DNA of 8,017 nt from Actinomycetota bacterium (GTDB lineage Bacteria; Actinomycetota; CADDZG01; JAHWKV01). Position 1 is the first letter of the stretch. Each line of letters opens with the position of its first letter. The stretch lies in contig JAHWKV010000032.1 in assembly GCA_019347725.1 (NCBI GenBank), positions 1 through 8,017 of the forward strand. The letters are read 5' to 3'. Under the pieces are notes generated by a model that did not search any database, was not told where the DNA came from, and was given only the letters and a program-made list of their open reading frames with translations. The position numbers were made by a program, and so were the translations under genes. Shown in pieces: positions 1-6,138 of the stretch.

Positions 1-238
1 AATAGAGCCGCAGCGACCGCAGCCGGGCCGGGCCGGCGGCGCTCGCGGCCCGGTCGCGCGCGGTGGCGAGCAGCCGGTCGACCTCGGCCAGGCTCAGCGT
101 CTTCGGCAGGGGCCGCGTGCGCCGCGGCGCCTCGATGATGGCGGCCGGGTCGGCGCCGGCGATGCCCTCGCCGTAGAGGAAGCGGTGGAACTGGCGCACT
201 GCCGACAGCCGCCGCGCCTGGGTGCTGCCGGCATGGCC
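1..238 (-). CDS. Tyrosine recombinase XerC/XerD-type, internal fragment
   Basis: The reverse strand reads as an internal piece of a tyrosine site-specific recombinase. The frame gives QARRLSAVRQFHRFLYGEG, then an IxAPRRTRPLPKTLS segment and an AEVDRLLATARDR helix. In XerC/XerD proteins this is the end of the SAM-like core-binding (N-terminal) domain, the linker with a typical RPLPK.LS stretch, and the first helix of the catalytic domain. The active-site residues (R..H-x-x-R..Y) would lie beyond the left edge and cannot be checked. The N-terminal part, roughly the first 60 residues in the family, is absent: homology fades at about 225-238, where an FNT gene begins on the other strand. Codon third positions are almost all G or C, and the stretch is about 79% G+C against about 63% immediately after, so it appears foreign to the rest of the window. 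It could be a chromosomal XerD or an integrase; the fragment is too short to decide. Confidence 0.75.
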
Positions 239-245
239 GCCGGCC
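225..245. other. Junction between two truncated genes with a composition step
   Basis: Recombinase homology on the reverse strand is recognisable down to the Gln-Ala-Arg-Arg residues at 212-220. FNT homology on the forward strand is recognisable from the Ala-Gly-Arg-Val residues at about 239-250. Between them lies a GC-rich stretch repeating gccggc/gccgcc motifs, enough for microhomology. G+C falls from about 79% (1-240) to about 63% (241-480) by hand count. Both genes lose their 5' portion here. No terminal inverted repeat, target duplication or att-like core could be recognised. It is therefore either an assembly chimera or a breakpoint of a real rearrangement. Confidence 0.65.
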
Positions 246-775
246 GAGTCACCTTTCGGCGGTTGCTTCGAAACTGGACCTGGGTCTATTTGGCCAACCT
301 GATCGGCTGCCTGTTCTTCGCCACCTTGTTCTATGCGACCACGACGCAGTTGGGAACCGCAGAGGCCGGCGGCATCGGCGGTGCGCTCGCCGGGACAGCT
401 GAGGCCAAGACCGTCGCTTACAAGGCCCTCGGCGCCACCGGCTGGATACTGGCCTTCATCAAGGGCATCCTGGCCAATTGGATGGTCACCGTGGGGGCCG
501 TGATGCTCTTCGTCTCCCGCTCGGCCCTGGGTAAGGCGGCGCTTATGTGGCTACCCATAATGATTTTCTTTGCCCTCGGCTACGAGCACTCGATCGTCAA
601 CATGTTCGTGGTGCCCGTGGGCATTATGTTCGGCGCCGAGGTGACCGTCGGCGATTGGTGGTTGTGGAACCAGATTCCCGTGACCCTGGGCAATATCCTG
701 GCGGGGGCGCTGTTCACGGGCCTGGCCCTGTACTACACCCACGGACCCAAGAAAGTCGTGGCGGCAACGGCCTGA
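233..775 (+). CDS. Formate/nitrite transporter (FNT) family channel, 5'-truncated
   Basis: FNT channels (FocA, NirC, HSC) are pentameric inner-membrane pores for small monovalent anions such as formate, nitrite and hydrosulfide. From about residue 5 of the frame starting at 233, the protein matches the family from its third membrane helix onward. NWTWVYLANLIG is the usual NW..VY.GN.G segment. A later ANWMVTVGAVMLF segment matches the CNWLV.LAVWM region of FocA. The signature GYEHSIVNMF carries the central pore histidine, whose codon is at 587-589. Family members have about 270-285 residues and six helices; here only about 180 residues remain, so the first two helices (roughly 90-100 residues) are missing at the junction with the recombinase fragment. 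The Met codon at 233 has no ribosome-binding site and is only a nominal start. The gene ends 39 bases before cynS in the same direction, which suggests nitrite or cyanate as cargo, but the substrate cannot be read from sequence. The copy as shown should be non-functional. Confidence 0.85.
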   Translation: MAAGRVTFRRLLRNWTWVYLANLIGCLFFATLFYATTTQLGTAEAGGIGGALAGTAEAKTVAYKALGATGWILAFIKGILANWMVTVGAVMLFVSRSALGKAALMWLPIMIFFALGYEHSIVNMFVVPVGIMFGAEVTVGDWWLWNQIPVTLGNILAGALFTGLALYYTHGPKKVVAATA

Positions 776-814
776 TTACCGTCCCGGTACACAAACGTTT
801 ATGGAGGCATAGCA

Positions 815-1270
815 ATGGACAGCACTGAATGCGTCGGGATTATCAAGAGCGCCAAGACCAAGGGCCGTCTCACCTACGGAGAAATCGGTTCCAAGATCCA
901 ACGGCACCCTGTGTGGACCGCTGCAGCCCTGATGCGCCAGGCATCAATGGCGGTTGACGAGGCCGGCACGCTGGTCGACCTGCTAAAGATCGACTCCAAT
1001 GTCAAAGAAGAAGTGGCCTCCTGCCTGGTCGAGGCACCAATGAAGGGCGCTCTGACCGAAACGGTTCCCGTAGACCCGCTCATTTACCGCTTCTATGAGA
1101 TCACGGCCATTTACGGACCGGCGATCAAGGAGGTTATCCACGAAGAGTTTGGTGACGGCATCATGAGCGCTATCGACTTCGAGGTGGACGTGCAGCGAAT
1201 CCCCGACCCAAATGGGGATCGTGTACAGGTAACCCTGAACGGCAAATTTCTCCCGTACCGCAAGTGGTAG
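815..1270 (+). CDS. cynS: Cyanate hydratase (cyanase)
   Basis: Cyanase is a cytosolic decameric enzyme that converts cyanate plus bicarbonate to carbamate, which breaks down to ammonia and CO2. It detoxifies cyanate and yields nitrogen. The 151-residue product is close to the 156-residue E. coli CynS and aligns along its length. An N-terminal helical domain (about 1-80) is followed by the catalytic domain with DPLIYRFYEI, HEEFGDGIMSAI and a final GKFLPYRKW. The catalytic triad of the family (Arg96, Glu99, Ser122 in E. coli) is present as Arg92, Glu95 and Ser118. The ATG has a well-placed GGAGG at 803-807, 7 bases upstream. It lies directly downstream of the FNT channel remnant and upstream of two small zinc-ribbon genes, all in the same direction, which suggests co-transcription. 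No cynABD-type ABC transporter or carbonic anhydrase is visible nearby, so the FNT channel is the only candidate importer here. Confidence 0.95.
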   Translation: MDSTECVGIIKSAKTKGRLTYGEIGSKIQRHPVWTAAALMRQASMAVDEAGTLVDLLKIDSNVKEEVASCLVEAPMKGALTETVPVDPLIYRFYEITAIYGPAIKEVIHEEFGDGIMSAIDFEVDVQRIPDPNGDRVQVTLNGKFLPYRKW

Positions 1271-1311
1271 CCATCGGACGACGGATCACAGCGCGCAATA
1301 CGCGATGATTA

Positions 1312-1327
1312 TGGACGTAGACGTCCA
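1312..1327. promoter_or_regulatory. Perfect inverted repeat upstream of the first zinc-ribbon gene
   Basis: TGGACGT, AG, ACGTCCA form a perfect 7-2-7 inverted repeat in the 77-base gap between cynS and the next gene. It ends 9 bases before the AAGGAG ribosome-binding site at 1337-1342. The near-zero spacer makes it look more like a dimeric protein-binding site (operator) than an RNA hairpin. No T-run follows, so it is not an intrinsic terminator. Function is inferred only from symmetry and position. Confidence 0.35.
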
Positions 1328-1347
1328 GTCGAAACCAAGGAGCAGCG

Positions 1348-1518
1348 ATGGCGAACTGGGAGTGCAAAGATTGCGGTATGGTCCTTACCGCTGCGGACGA
1401 GGGCGAGCCCGAGCCCTGCCCCAAGTGCGGCAAGGATATGGAAGCGGTAACCGGAGTTGTCCTAAAGAACTTCGGCGGCGCCGGGGTAGCCAATATACGG
1501 CCCGACTCCAACCCCTGA
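1348..1518 (+). CDS. Small rubredoxin-like / zinc-ribbon protein, copy 1 (56 aa)
   Basis: This short gene gives a 56-residue protein beginning MANWECKDCG. Cys6-x2-Cys9 and Cys24-x2-Cys27 form two metal-binding knuckles 14 residues apart, the second within EPCPKCGK. The pattern resembles the rubredoxin-like domain of rubrerythrins and small zinc ribbons, so it should hold one Fe or Zn atom; which one cannot be told. After the metal site comes a short tail with FGGAG at residues 42-46. The start is supported by AAGGAG at 1337-1342, 5 bases upstream of the ATG. It lies 77 bases after cynS and 45 bases before a paralogue with identical Cys spacing and the same FGG.G tail motif. Coding is supported by this paralogy. 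No specific family is recognised; electron transfer or a structural or regulatory zinc role are both possible. Confidence 0.8.
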   Translation: MANWECKDCGMVLTAADEGEPEPCPKCGKDMEAVTGVVLKNFGGAGVANIRPDSNP

Positions 1519-1563
1519 AACCTAGGATCCAAACGTCGAACCCTGAGATAACGGGAGGCGGCC

Positions 1564-1800
1564 ATGGCGAGCTGGAAGTGCGAGCAGTGCTTCATCACGA
1601 TGGATGCGGACGTCTCCGGGGAACCGGAGATCTGCCCCAAATGCGGGGAGGCGATGGTGCAGTTCAAGCGTAAGTCGATCCGCATGTTCGGCGGAGGCGG
1701 GATTCAAGACGAGACCCCGGGGGAGTCCACCGACGGGCCAACCCTACGGAGGAAGGTAGGGCTTACACCATCGTCTCGGGAGCGAAGCCCTGGCGCATAG
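1564..1800 (+). CDS. Small rubredoxin-like / zinc-ribbon protein, copy 2 (78 aa)
   Basis: A 78-residue protein beginning MASWKCEQCF, with Cys6, Cys9, Cys24 and Cys27 in the same spacing as the gene just upstream. Over the first 32 residues I count 16 identities without a gap, and FGGGG at residues 42-46 matches FGGAG of copy 1. The N-terminal part is therefore a tandem duplicate that presumably binds one Zn or Fe atom. GGGAGG at 1553-1558, 5 bases before the ATG, supports the start. The tail after about residue 50 is low in recognisable structure and longer than in copy 1. Its last 38 bases overlap the 3' end of putA on the opposite strand. The tail may be read-through past an ancestral stop rather than conserved sequence. 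Its role beside cyanase is unknown. Confidence 0.78.
   Translation: MASWKCEQCFITMDADVSGEPEICPKCGEAMVQFKRKSIRMFGGGGIQDETPGESTDGPTLRRKVGLTPSSRERSPGA
1742..1761. terminator. Weak hairpin at the convergent gene ends
   Basis: CCCTAC at 1742-1747 and GTAGGG at 1756-1761 form a perfect 6-bp stem with an 8-base purine loop. It sits directly beyond the putA stop codon (complement of 1763-1765) and inside the 3' end of the second zinc-ribbon gene. The position suits a shared terminator between converging operons. Neither side has a run of T, so an intrinsic terminator is doubtful. Confidence 0.25.
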
Positions 1801-4774
1801 TGTTCTCAGTCACCGCCCTAGGATTCATAAACTGGATCAGATAGTCGGGGCCCCCCGCCTTGGACCCGACCCCGGACATTCCGTAGCCGCCGAAGGGCTG
1901 ACGCCCCACCACGGCGCCGGTGATGGAGCGGTTGACGTAGACGTTTCCCGCCCTTAGCTCCCGGGCAACCCGGCGGATATGCGAAGGCGAGCGCGAGTAC
2001 AGCCCGCCGGTCAACCCAAAGTCGGTGTCGTTGGCCAGAGCCAGGGCCTCATCGAAGGAGCCTGCCTTGACCACCGCCAGCACCGGGCCGAAGATCTCCT
2101 CGGTAAGCACCGGAGAGGCCGGCTCCAGGTCCGTAACTACCGTCGGTCCGACGAAGTAGCCGTCGGCGGGAACATCGGTGCTGCGCAGCGCCAGCTTTCC
2201 GTGGGATGCGCCCATGGCGACGTAGGCGTTGACCCGCTCGTAAGCGTCTGCGCCTATCAACGGTCCGACGCTCACCCCCATACGCCGGGGATGGCCAACC
2301 AGGACCTGCTGGGAGGCTTTGACCAACCGGTCCAGGGTCTCCTCGTAGACCGAATCCAAAACGATCAGCCGGCTGGCCGCCGAGCACCTCTGGCCGGCGT
2401 ACCCGAATGCCGATTCGATCGCACCGGGGATCGCCTGGTCCAAGTCGGCGTCGGAGTCGATGATCAGCGGGTTCTTGCCGCCCATTTCCGCAACGACTCG
2501 CTTGGGCTGGCGCTGACCCGGCCGCACCACCGCAGCCGTCTGCATGATCTGCCGTCCGACCTCGGCGGAGCCGGTGAAGGTGATGTTGGCCACGTCGGGG
2601 TGAGCTACCAGGTGGGCCCCCACCTCCTCGCCGTAGCCGGGAAGAAAACCCAGGACCCCTTCCGGCAAGCCTGCGGCCCGTAGCGCCCGCACAAGCTGCC
2701 ACGCCACGGCCGGAGTCTGCTCCGCAGGTTTTAGAATCACGCAGTTGCCGGTCACCAGCCCCGAGACCGTCATGCCGGTGGGAATCGCCAGCGGGAAGTT
2801 CCATGGTGCGATAACTACCCCTACGCCCCGCCCTATGTAATCCAAAGAGTTGCGCTCCCCGGGAGGCGACTGCACTACGCCGCCCCGGTCGAGCCGCAAC
2901 ATCTCGCGGCCGTAATAGCGGCAGAAATCAATCGCCTCACAAACGTCCGCGTCGGAGTGGCTCCACGGCTTGCCTGCCTCGAACACCATCAGCGCCGCCA
3001 GCTCGAAGCGACGGCGGCGCATCCACTCCGCCGCCCTAAACAGCACCGCAGCGCGCTCAGACGCCGGTGTGCGGCTCCATTCCGGCCAGGCCCGCTTGGC
3101 CGCCGCAACGGCGCGCTCGGCCTCAGCGGTACCGCACTCGGCCGAGCGCGCCACCTCGCTGCGGGGCGCTGCAGGATCGATTGAGGCAATTGTTCCGGGG
3201 GTCGAAACCTCCTCGCCGGCGATAAACGCCGGCACCTTAAGAACCGGTTGGCCGGCCTGGGCTGCGACCGCTGCAGCAAAGGTCTCCCTTACGCGTTGCC
3301 GACGAAACTCGGCCACCGGCTCGGGCCGGTAACGCCCCGGGGAAACGGAGTCGGTGGTCACTTCGTCCGCATCGCCGGATTCAATCTCCTCGAAATCTTC
3401 TTCGGGCGAACCTTCCCCCTCGCCGGCGGACGGTCTCTCGGAGGGCGGTTGGATCAGCTCCTCCAGGGAACGCCCTTCCGCGTAACGGTGGCGGATGAAC
3501 GACTCGTTGGAGGTGTTCTCGAGCAGACGGCGGACCAGGTAGGCCATGCCCGGGATGAGCTCCCCTACGGGACAGTAGATGCGAAGCCGCATGCCCAGCT
3601 GCCGCACCGCGTGCTGGATGGGCTCGGCCATGCCGTAGAGCATCTGCAACTCGTAGCCGTCGTCGGCGATTCCCTGTTCCCGGGCGGTGACCATTGCGTA
3701 GGCGAGCGAGCGCAGGTTGTGGGTGGCAAACGCGGCCCGGACCGCCCCGTAGCGGGAGTGAAGCATCCGCACGCAGGCCTCGTAATTCAAGTCGGTGTCG
3801 ACTTTGCGTTGGAATACCGGGGAGGGCCACCCCTGAGCCGCCGCCACCACGGTCTCGGTGTCCCAGTAGGCGCCCTTGACGAGGCGGATGGTGATGGGGC
3901 GCTTGCGCCGCGACGACCACGCGGTCAGCTCCTCAAGATCCTCGGGCGAGTCCTTGAGATAGGCCTGGACGACCAGCCCGGCCTCCAAATCGGAAAACTC
4001 ATCCTCATCCAGCAGCTCCCGCATGAGAGCGAAGCCCATGTCTTTGACGTCGTACCGCTCGCTGTCGAGGTTGATAAACGCGTTCAGCTCCGCGGCCCGG
4101 CGCAAGATGGGCCTTAGCCGGTCCTTGGCCTGGTCGATGCCCTCTCGGGCGGTCAACGGCTCGAACAGCGGGCTGAGCGCGGTCGGTTTCACGCTGATAT
4201 TGGTCCGAGAGATGGGGCCCAGGCCATCTCGCTCGAGAAGCTCGTTGGGCTCCCAGGTCTCGGCAGCCGCTGCGATGGTCTGCATCATCTGCATGACCCG
4301 TTTAGCGTAAGCGTCCGCCTGCTCGGCGGTGACCGTCTTCTCGCCCAGCAGGTCTACGGTGGAAGCACTGCCGTGCTTCCACAGCTCCCGCAAGGAGCTC
4401 TCGGCGCTTTCCGGCGAGTCTCCGACGATGAACTGCTGAGCCATCCGGCGGATGTTGCGCCGGGCCACCAGGGCGGAGGTTCGCTTGCCGAAAGGAACGT
4501 GCTCGGCGGCGTCCAGACCCAGCTTCAGCGGAGGCGGCACATCCAGATTGTGAAAGTACTCCTCGAGGTGCTCCAGCACGTCCTCGTCATCGCCGGTAGC
4601 GGGGAACACATCCACAAAGCGAAACAGCTGCGTCTTGAACTGCTCGTGCGACATCGCCCAATCGAGCATCCGCTCGCTCCACCACGACATGTCGAAGACC
4701 CGGGCCCGTTCGCTCGCCCCGATCTGGGCGATCTTACGAGCCAGATCGGTGACCTGCCGGTCGATGTCGCTCAC
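1763..4774 (-). CDS. putA: Bifunctional proline dehydrogenase / L-glutamate-gamma-semialdehyde dehydrogenase (PutA)
   Basis: PutA oxidises proline to glutamate in two steps: FAD-dependent proline dehydrogenase passing electrons to membrane quinone, then NAD-dependent P5C dehydrogenase. The 1003-residue protein has an N-terminal arm, a PRODH barrel (about 110-430) with SVKPTALSP at 194-202, RLVKGAYWD at 297-305, YELQMLYGM at 374-382 and the substrate-binding Arg415-Arg416 in YLVRRLLEN, then an ALDH domain (about 490-1003). The ALDH motifs are PWNFP at 657, FTGS at 733, Glu763 in EMGGKN, catalytic Cys797 in GQRCSA and EEIFGP at 892. From memory, the N-terminal stretch WAMSHEQFKTQLFRFVDVFP resembles Geobacter sulfurreducens PutA, a minimal form of similar length. 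There is no ribbon-helix-helix domain, so it should not repress its own operon. Residues 444-475 form an acidic Glu/Asp/Ser-rich linker between the enzymes. The start is GTG, since an in-frame TGA lies two codons upstream; no well-spaced ribosome-binding site is visible. It is the last gene of the reverse operon, 56 bases after mgtE. Confidence 0.97.
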   Translation of the reverse strand: MSDIDRQVTDLARKIAQIGASERARVFDMSWWSERMLDWAMSHEQFKTQLFRFVDVFPATGDDEDVLEHLEEYFHNLDVPPPLKLGLDAAEHVPFGKRTSALVARRNIRRMAQQFIVGDSPESAESSLRELWKHGSASTVDLLGEKTVTAEQADAYAKRVMQMMQTIAAAAETWEPNELLERDGLGPISRTNISVKPTALSPLFEPLTAREGIDQAKDRLRPILRRAAELNAFINLDSERYDVKDMGFALMRELLDEDEFSDLEAGLVVQAYLKDSPEDLEELTAWSSRRKRPITIRLVKGAYWDTETVVAAAQGWPSPVFQRKVDTDLNYEACVRMLHSRYGAVRAAFATHNLRSLAYAMVTAREQGIADDGYELQMLYGMAEPIQHAVRQLGMRLRIYCPVGELIPGMAYLVRRLLENTSNESFIRHRYAEGRSLEELIQPPSERPSAGEGEGSPEEDFEEIESGDADEVTTDSVSPGRYRPEPVAEFRRQRVRETFAAAVAAQAGQPVLKVPAFIAGEEVSTPGTIASIDPAAPRSEVARSAECGTAEAERAVAAAKRAWPEWSRTPASERAAVLFRAAEWMRRRRFELAALMVFEAGKPWSHSDADVCEAIDFCRYYGREMLRLDRGGVVQSPPGERNSLDYIGRGVGVVIAPWNFPLAIPTGMTVSGLVTGNCVILKPAEQTPAVAWQLVRALRAAGLPEGVLGFLPGYGEEVGAHLVAHPDVANITFTGSAEVGRQIMQTAAVVRPGQRQPKRVVAEMGGKNPLIIDSDADLDQAIPGAIESAFGYAGQRCSAASRLIVLDSVYEETLDRLVKASQQVLVGHPRRMGVSVGPLIGADAYERVNAYVAMGASHGKLALRSTDVPADGYFVGPTVVTDLEPASPVLTEEIFGPVLAVVKAGSFDEALALANDTDFGLTGGLYSRSPSHIRRVARELRAGNVYVNRSITGAVVGRQPFGGYGMSGVGSKAGGPDYLIQFMNPRAVTENTMRQGFAPETMV

Positions 4775-4830
4775 CCCTCAAGCATCGACCCCAGCAGCCC
4801 GGCTGTCCAGCGGTCCTTTCGTCAGCCCCG

Positions 4831-6138
4831 CTAGAGCATGGCCGTGAATATTGTCGCCAGGCCCAAAAAGCTCAGAAAGCCGACCACGTCGGTCACCGTG
4901 GTCAAAAAGATCGCCGACGACTGGGCCGGATCCTGCCCGATCGCCTTGAGCGTCAGCGGGATGGCGGCGCCCGCCATCCCCGCCGCCGCCATAGAGATGA
5001 CCATCGCGGCAGCGATCACCAGGCCCAGGCCGATCGAGCCGCTCCACACGACCACGCCCAGCGCGGTGACGATGCCGATGGCCACGCTGTTGATGAATCC
5101 GACCATCACCTCCTTGGAGGCCAGCTTCCGCCACTGCGATATGCGCACCTCGCGCAGCGCGAGGCCCCGGATGACCACTGCCAGAGCCTGGCTTCCGCTG
5201 TTGCCGGACTGCCCGGCTACCACCGGCAGCAGCACCGCCAAAGCGGTTACCTGGGCGATGGTGGCTTCGAAGATACCCACCACCGAGGCGGCCAAAAACG
5301 CCGTGGCCAGGTTGATAAACAGCCAGGGCAAGCGCTTGCGCACCGCAAAACGCACCGGGCTGAGCGCCCGCTCCTCCTTGCTCACACCGACCATCTTCTG
5401 CATGTCTGCGCTGGCATCCTGCTCGGCGGCCGAGGTCAACCGGTTGCGCCGGATCACCCCGAGCAGCCGGTTGTCCACATCCACCACGCTCACGCCGGCC
5501 AGGCTTCCCTGCCCGACCTCCAGGACCTCCTCCAAACTGGCCGTGGCCGGCACCGATATGGGTGCCCGGGCCAGTGAGCCCAGCTTGGCGTCCGCGGCGG
5601 CGGAGATCAGCGTTTGGACGGAGATCCGGCCCACCAGGTGCGAATCCTCGTCGACCACATGCACGTCCACGCCTACCTCCCGGCCCAGGCGCCTCAGGCG
5701 GTTCAAGGCGTCGTCGGCCGTCTCGTCCGAGCGAAACACCATCGCCCGGGGGTCCATCAACGACCCCGCCGTGTCCGGCGGGTAGGACATGAGGTCGGTT
5801 AGCTCCGCAGCCGTGGCCTCGCCGAGAGACCCGAGCAACGCCTCCCGCGGCTGAGCCTCCATGCGAGCCAGCAGAGCAGCCAGCAGCTGCAGGTCCAAGA
5901 GGTTGGCGATGCCCGACAGTGCATCGGTATCCATCGCCTGCAGAATCGCAACCGCGCGTTCGGGATTGGTTCTTTCGATCAGCCGGGCCGCGACGACGGC
6001 CGGGCTGCGCTCCAGCAGCTCTACCGCTTCGGACAGCTCCACGTCCTCCAGCACCCGCGCCGCCTCGGTCGCGTTTCGCTCGATAAAGTCGGCGGTCAAC
6101 GCCTCCTGGAGCTCGGCGGTGGACTGCTCAGCTGTCAT
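4831..6138 (-). CDS. mgtE: Magnesium transporter MgtE, full length
   Basis: MgtE is a homodimeric Mg2+-selective channel of the inner membrane, closed when cytosolic Mg2+ fills sites in its N and CBS domains. The 435-residue protein has the whole architecture. A helical MgtE-N superhelix (about 10-120) is followed by SYPPDTAGSLMDP at 118-130, the start of the first CBS domain. Two CBS domains (about 125-240) and a plug helix with five predicted membrane helices (about 268-435) complete it. The membrane part carries the family signature PVVAGQSGNSGSQ at 305-317 and the pore-lining acidic residue as Asp417 in TTVTDVVGF. I chose the ATG at 6138: it overlaps the upstream MgtE-like gene by 11 bases, the usual coupled arrangement, and the product then has the family's usual length (about 450). 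An upstream in-frame start at 6330 is possible, but that extension is Arg/Trp-rich and falls inside the previous gene in another frame. No M-box riboswitch-like leader precedes it. Confidence 0.95.
   Translation of the reverse strand: MTAEQSTAELQEALTADFIERNATEAARVLEDVELSEAVELLERSPAVVAARLIERTNPERAVAILQAMDTDALSGIANLLDLQLLAALLARMEAQPREALLGSLGEATAAELTDLMSYPPDTAGSLMDPRAMVFRSDETADDALNRLRRLGREVGVDVHVVDEDSHLVGRISVQTLISAAADAKLGSLARAPISVPATASLEEVLEVGQGSLAGVSVVDVDNRLLGVIRRNRLTSAAEQDASADMQKMVGVSKEERALSPVRFAVRKRLPWLFINLATAFLAASVVGIFEATIAQVTALAVLLPVVAGQSGNSGSQALAVVIRGLALREVRISQWRKLASKEVMVGFINSVAIGIVTALGVVVWSGSIGLGLVIAAAMVISMAAAGMAGAAIPLTLKAIGQDPAQSSAIFLTTVTDVVGFLSFLGLATIFTAML

Noticed and set aside
1..260. 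Mobile-element or prophage boundary with an att site at the recombinase-FNT junction
   Set aside because: Only an internal recombinase fragment is present, running away from the junction. No direct repeat, tRNA end or core site could be found, so only the junction itself is reported.
777..789. Short inverted repeat TACCG-TCC-CGGTA between the FNT gene and cynS
   Set aside because: Only 5 bp with a 3-base loop and no T-run. A terminator here would also split an apparent operon; likely chance.
1979..4834. Several long forward-strand frames opposite putA (for example 3248-4117)
   Set aside because: They mirror a complete, motif-verified PutA in high-G+C DNA, where antisense frames stay open by codon bias. 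Their products show no recognisable domain.
4838..5785. A 315-residue forward frame opposite mgtE
   Set aside because: Ser/Thr/Arg/Ala-rich shadow of the MgtE coding strand without family features.
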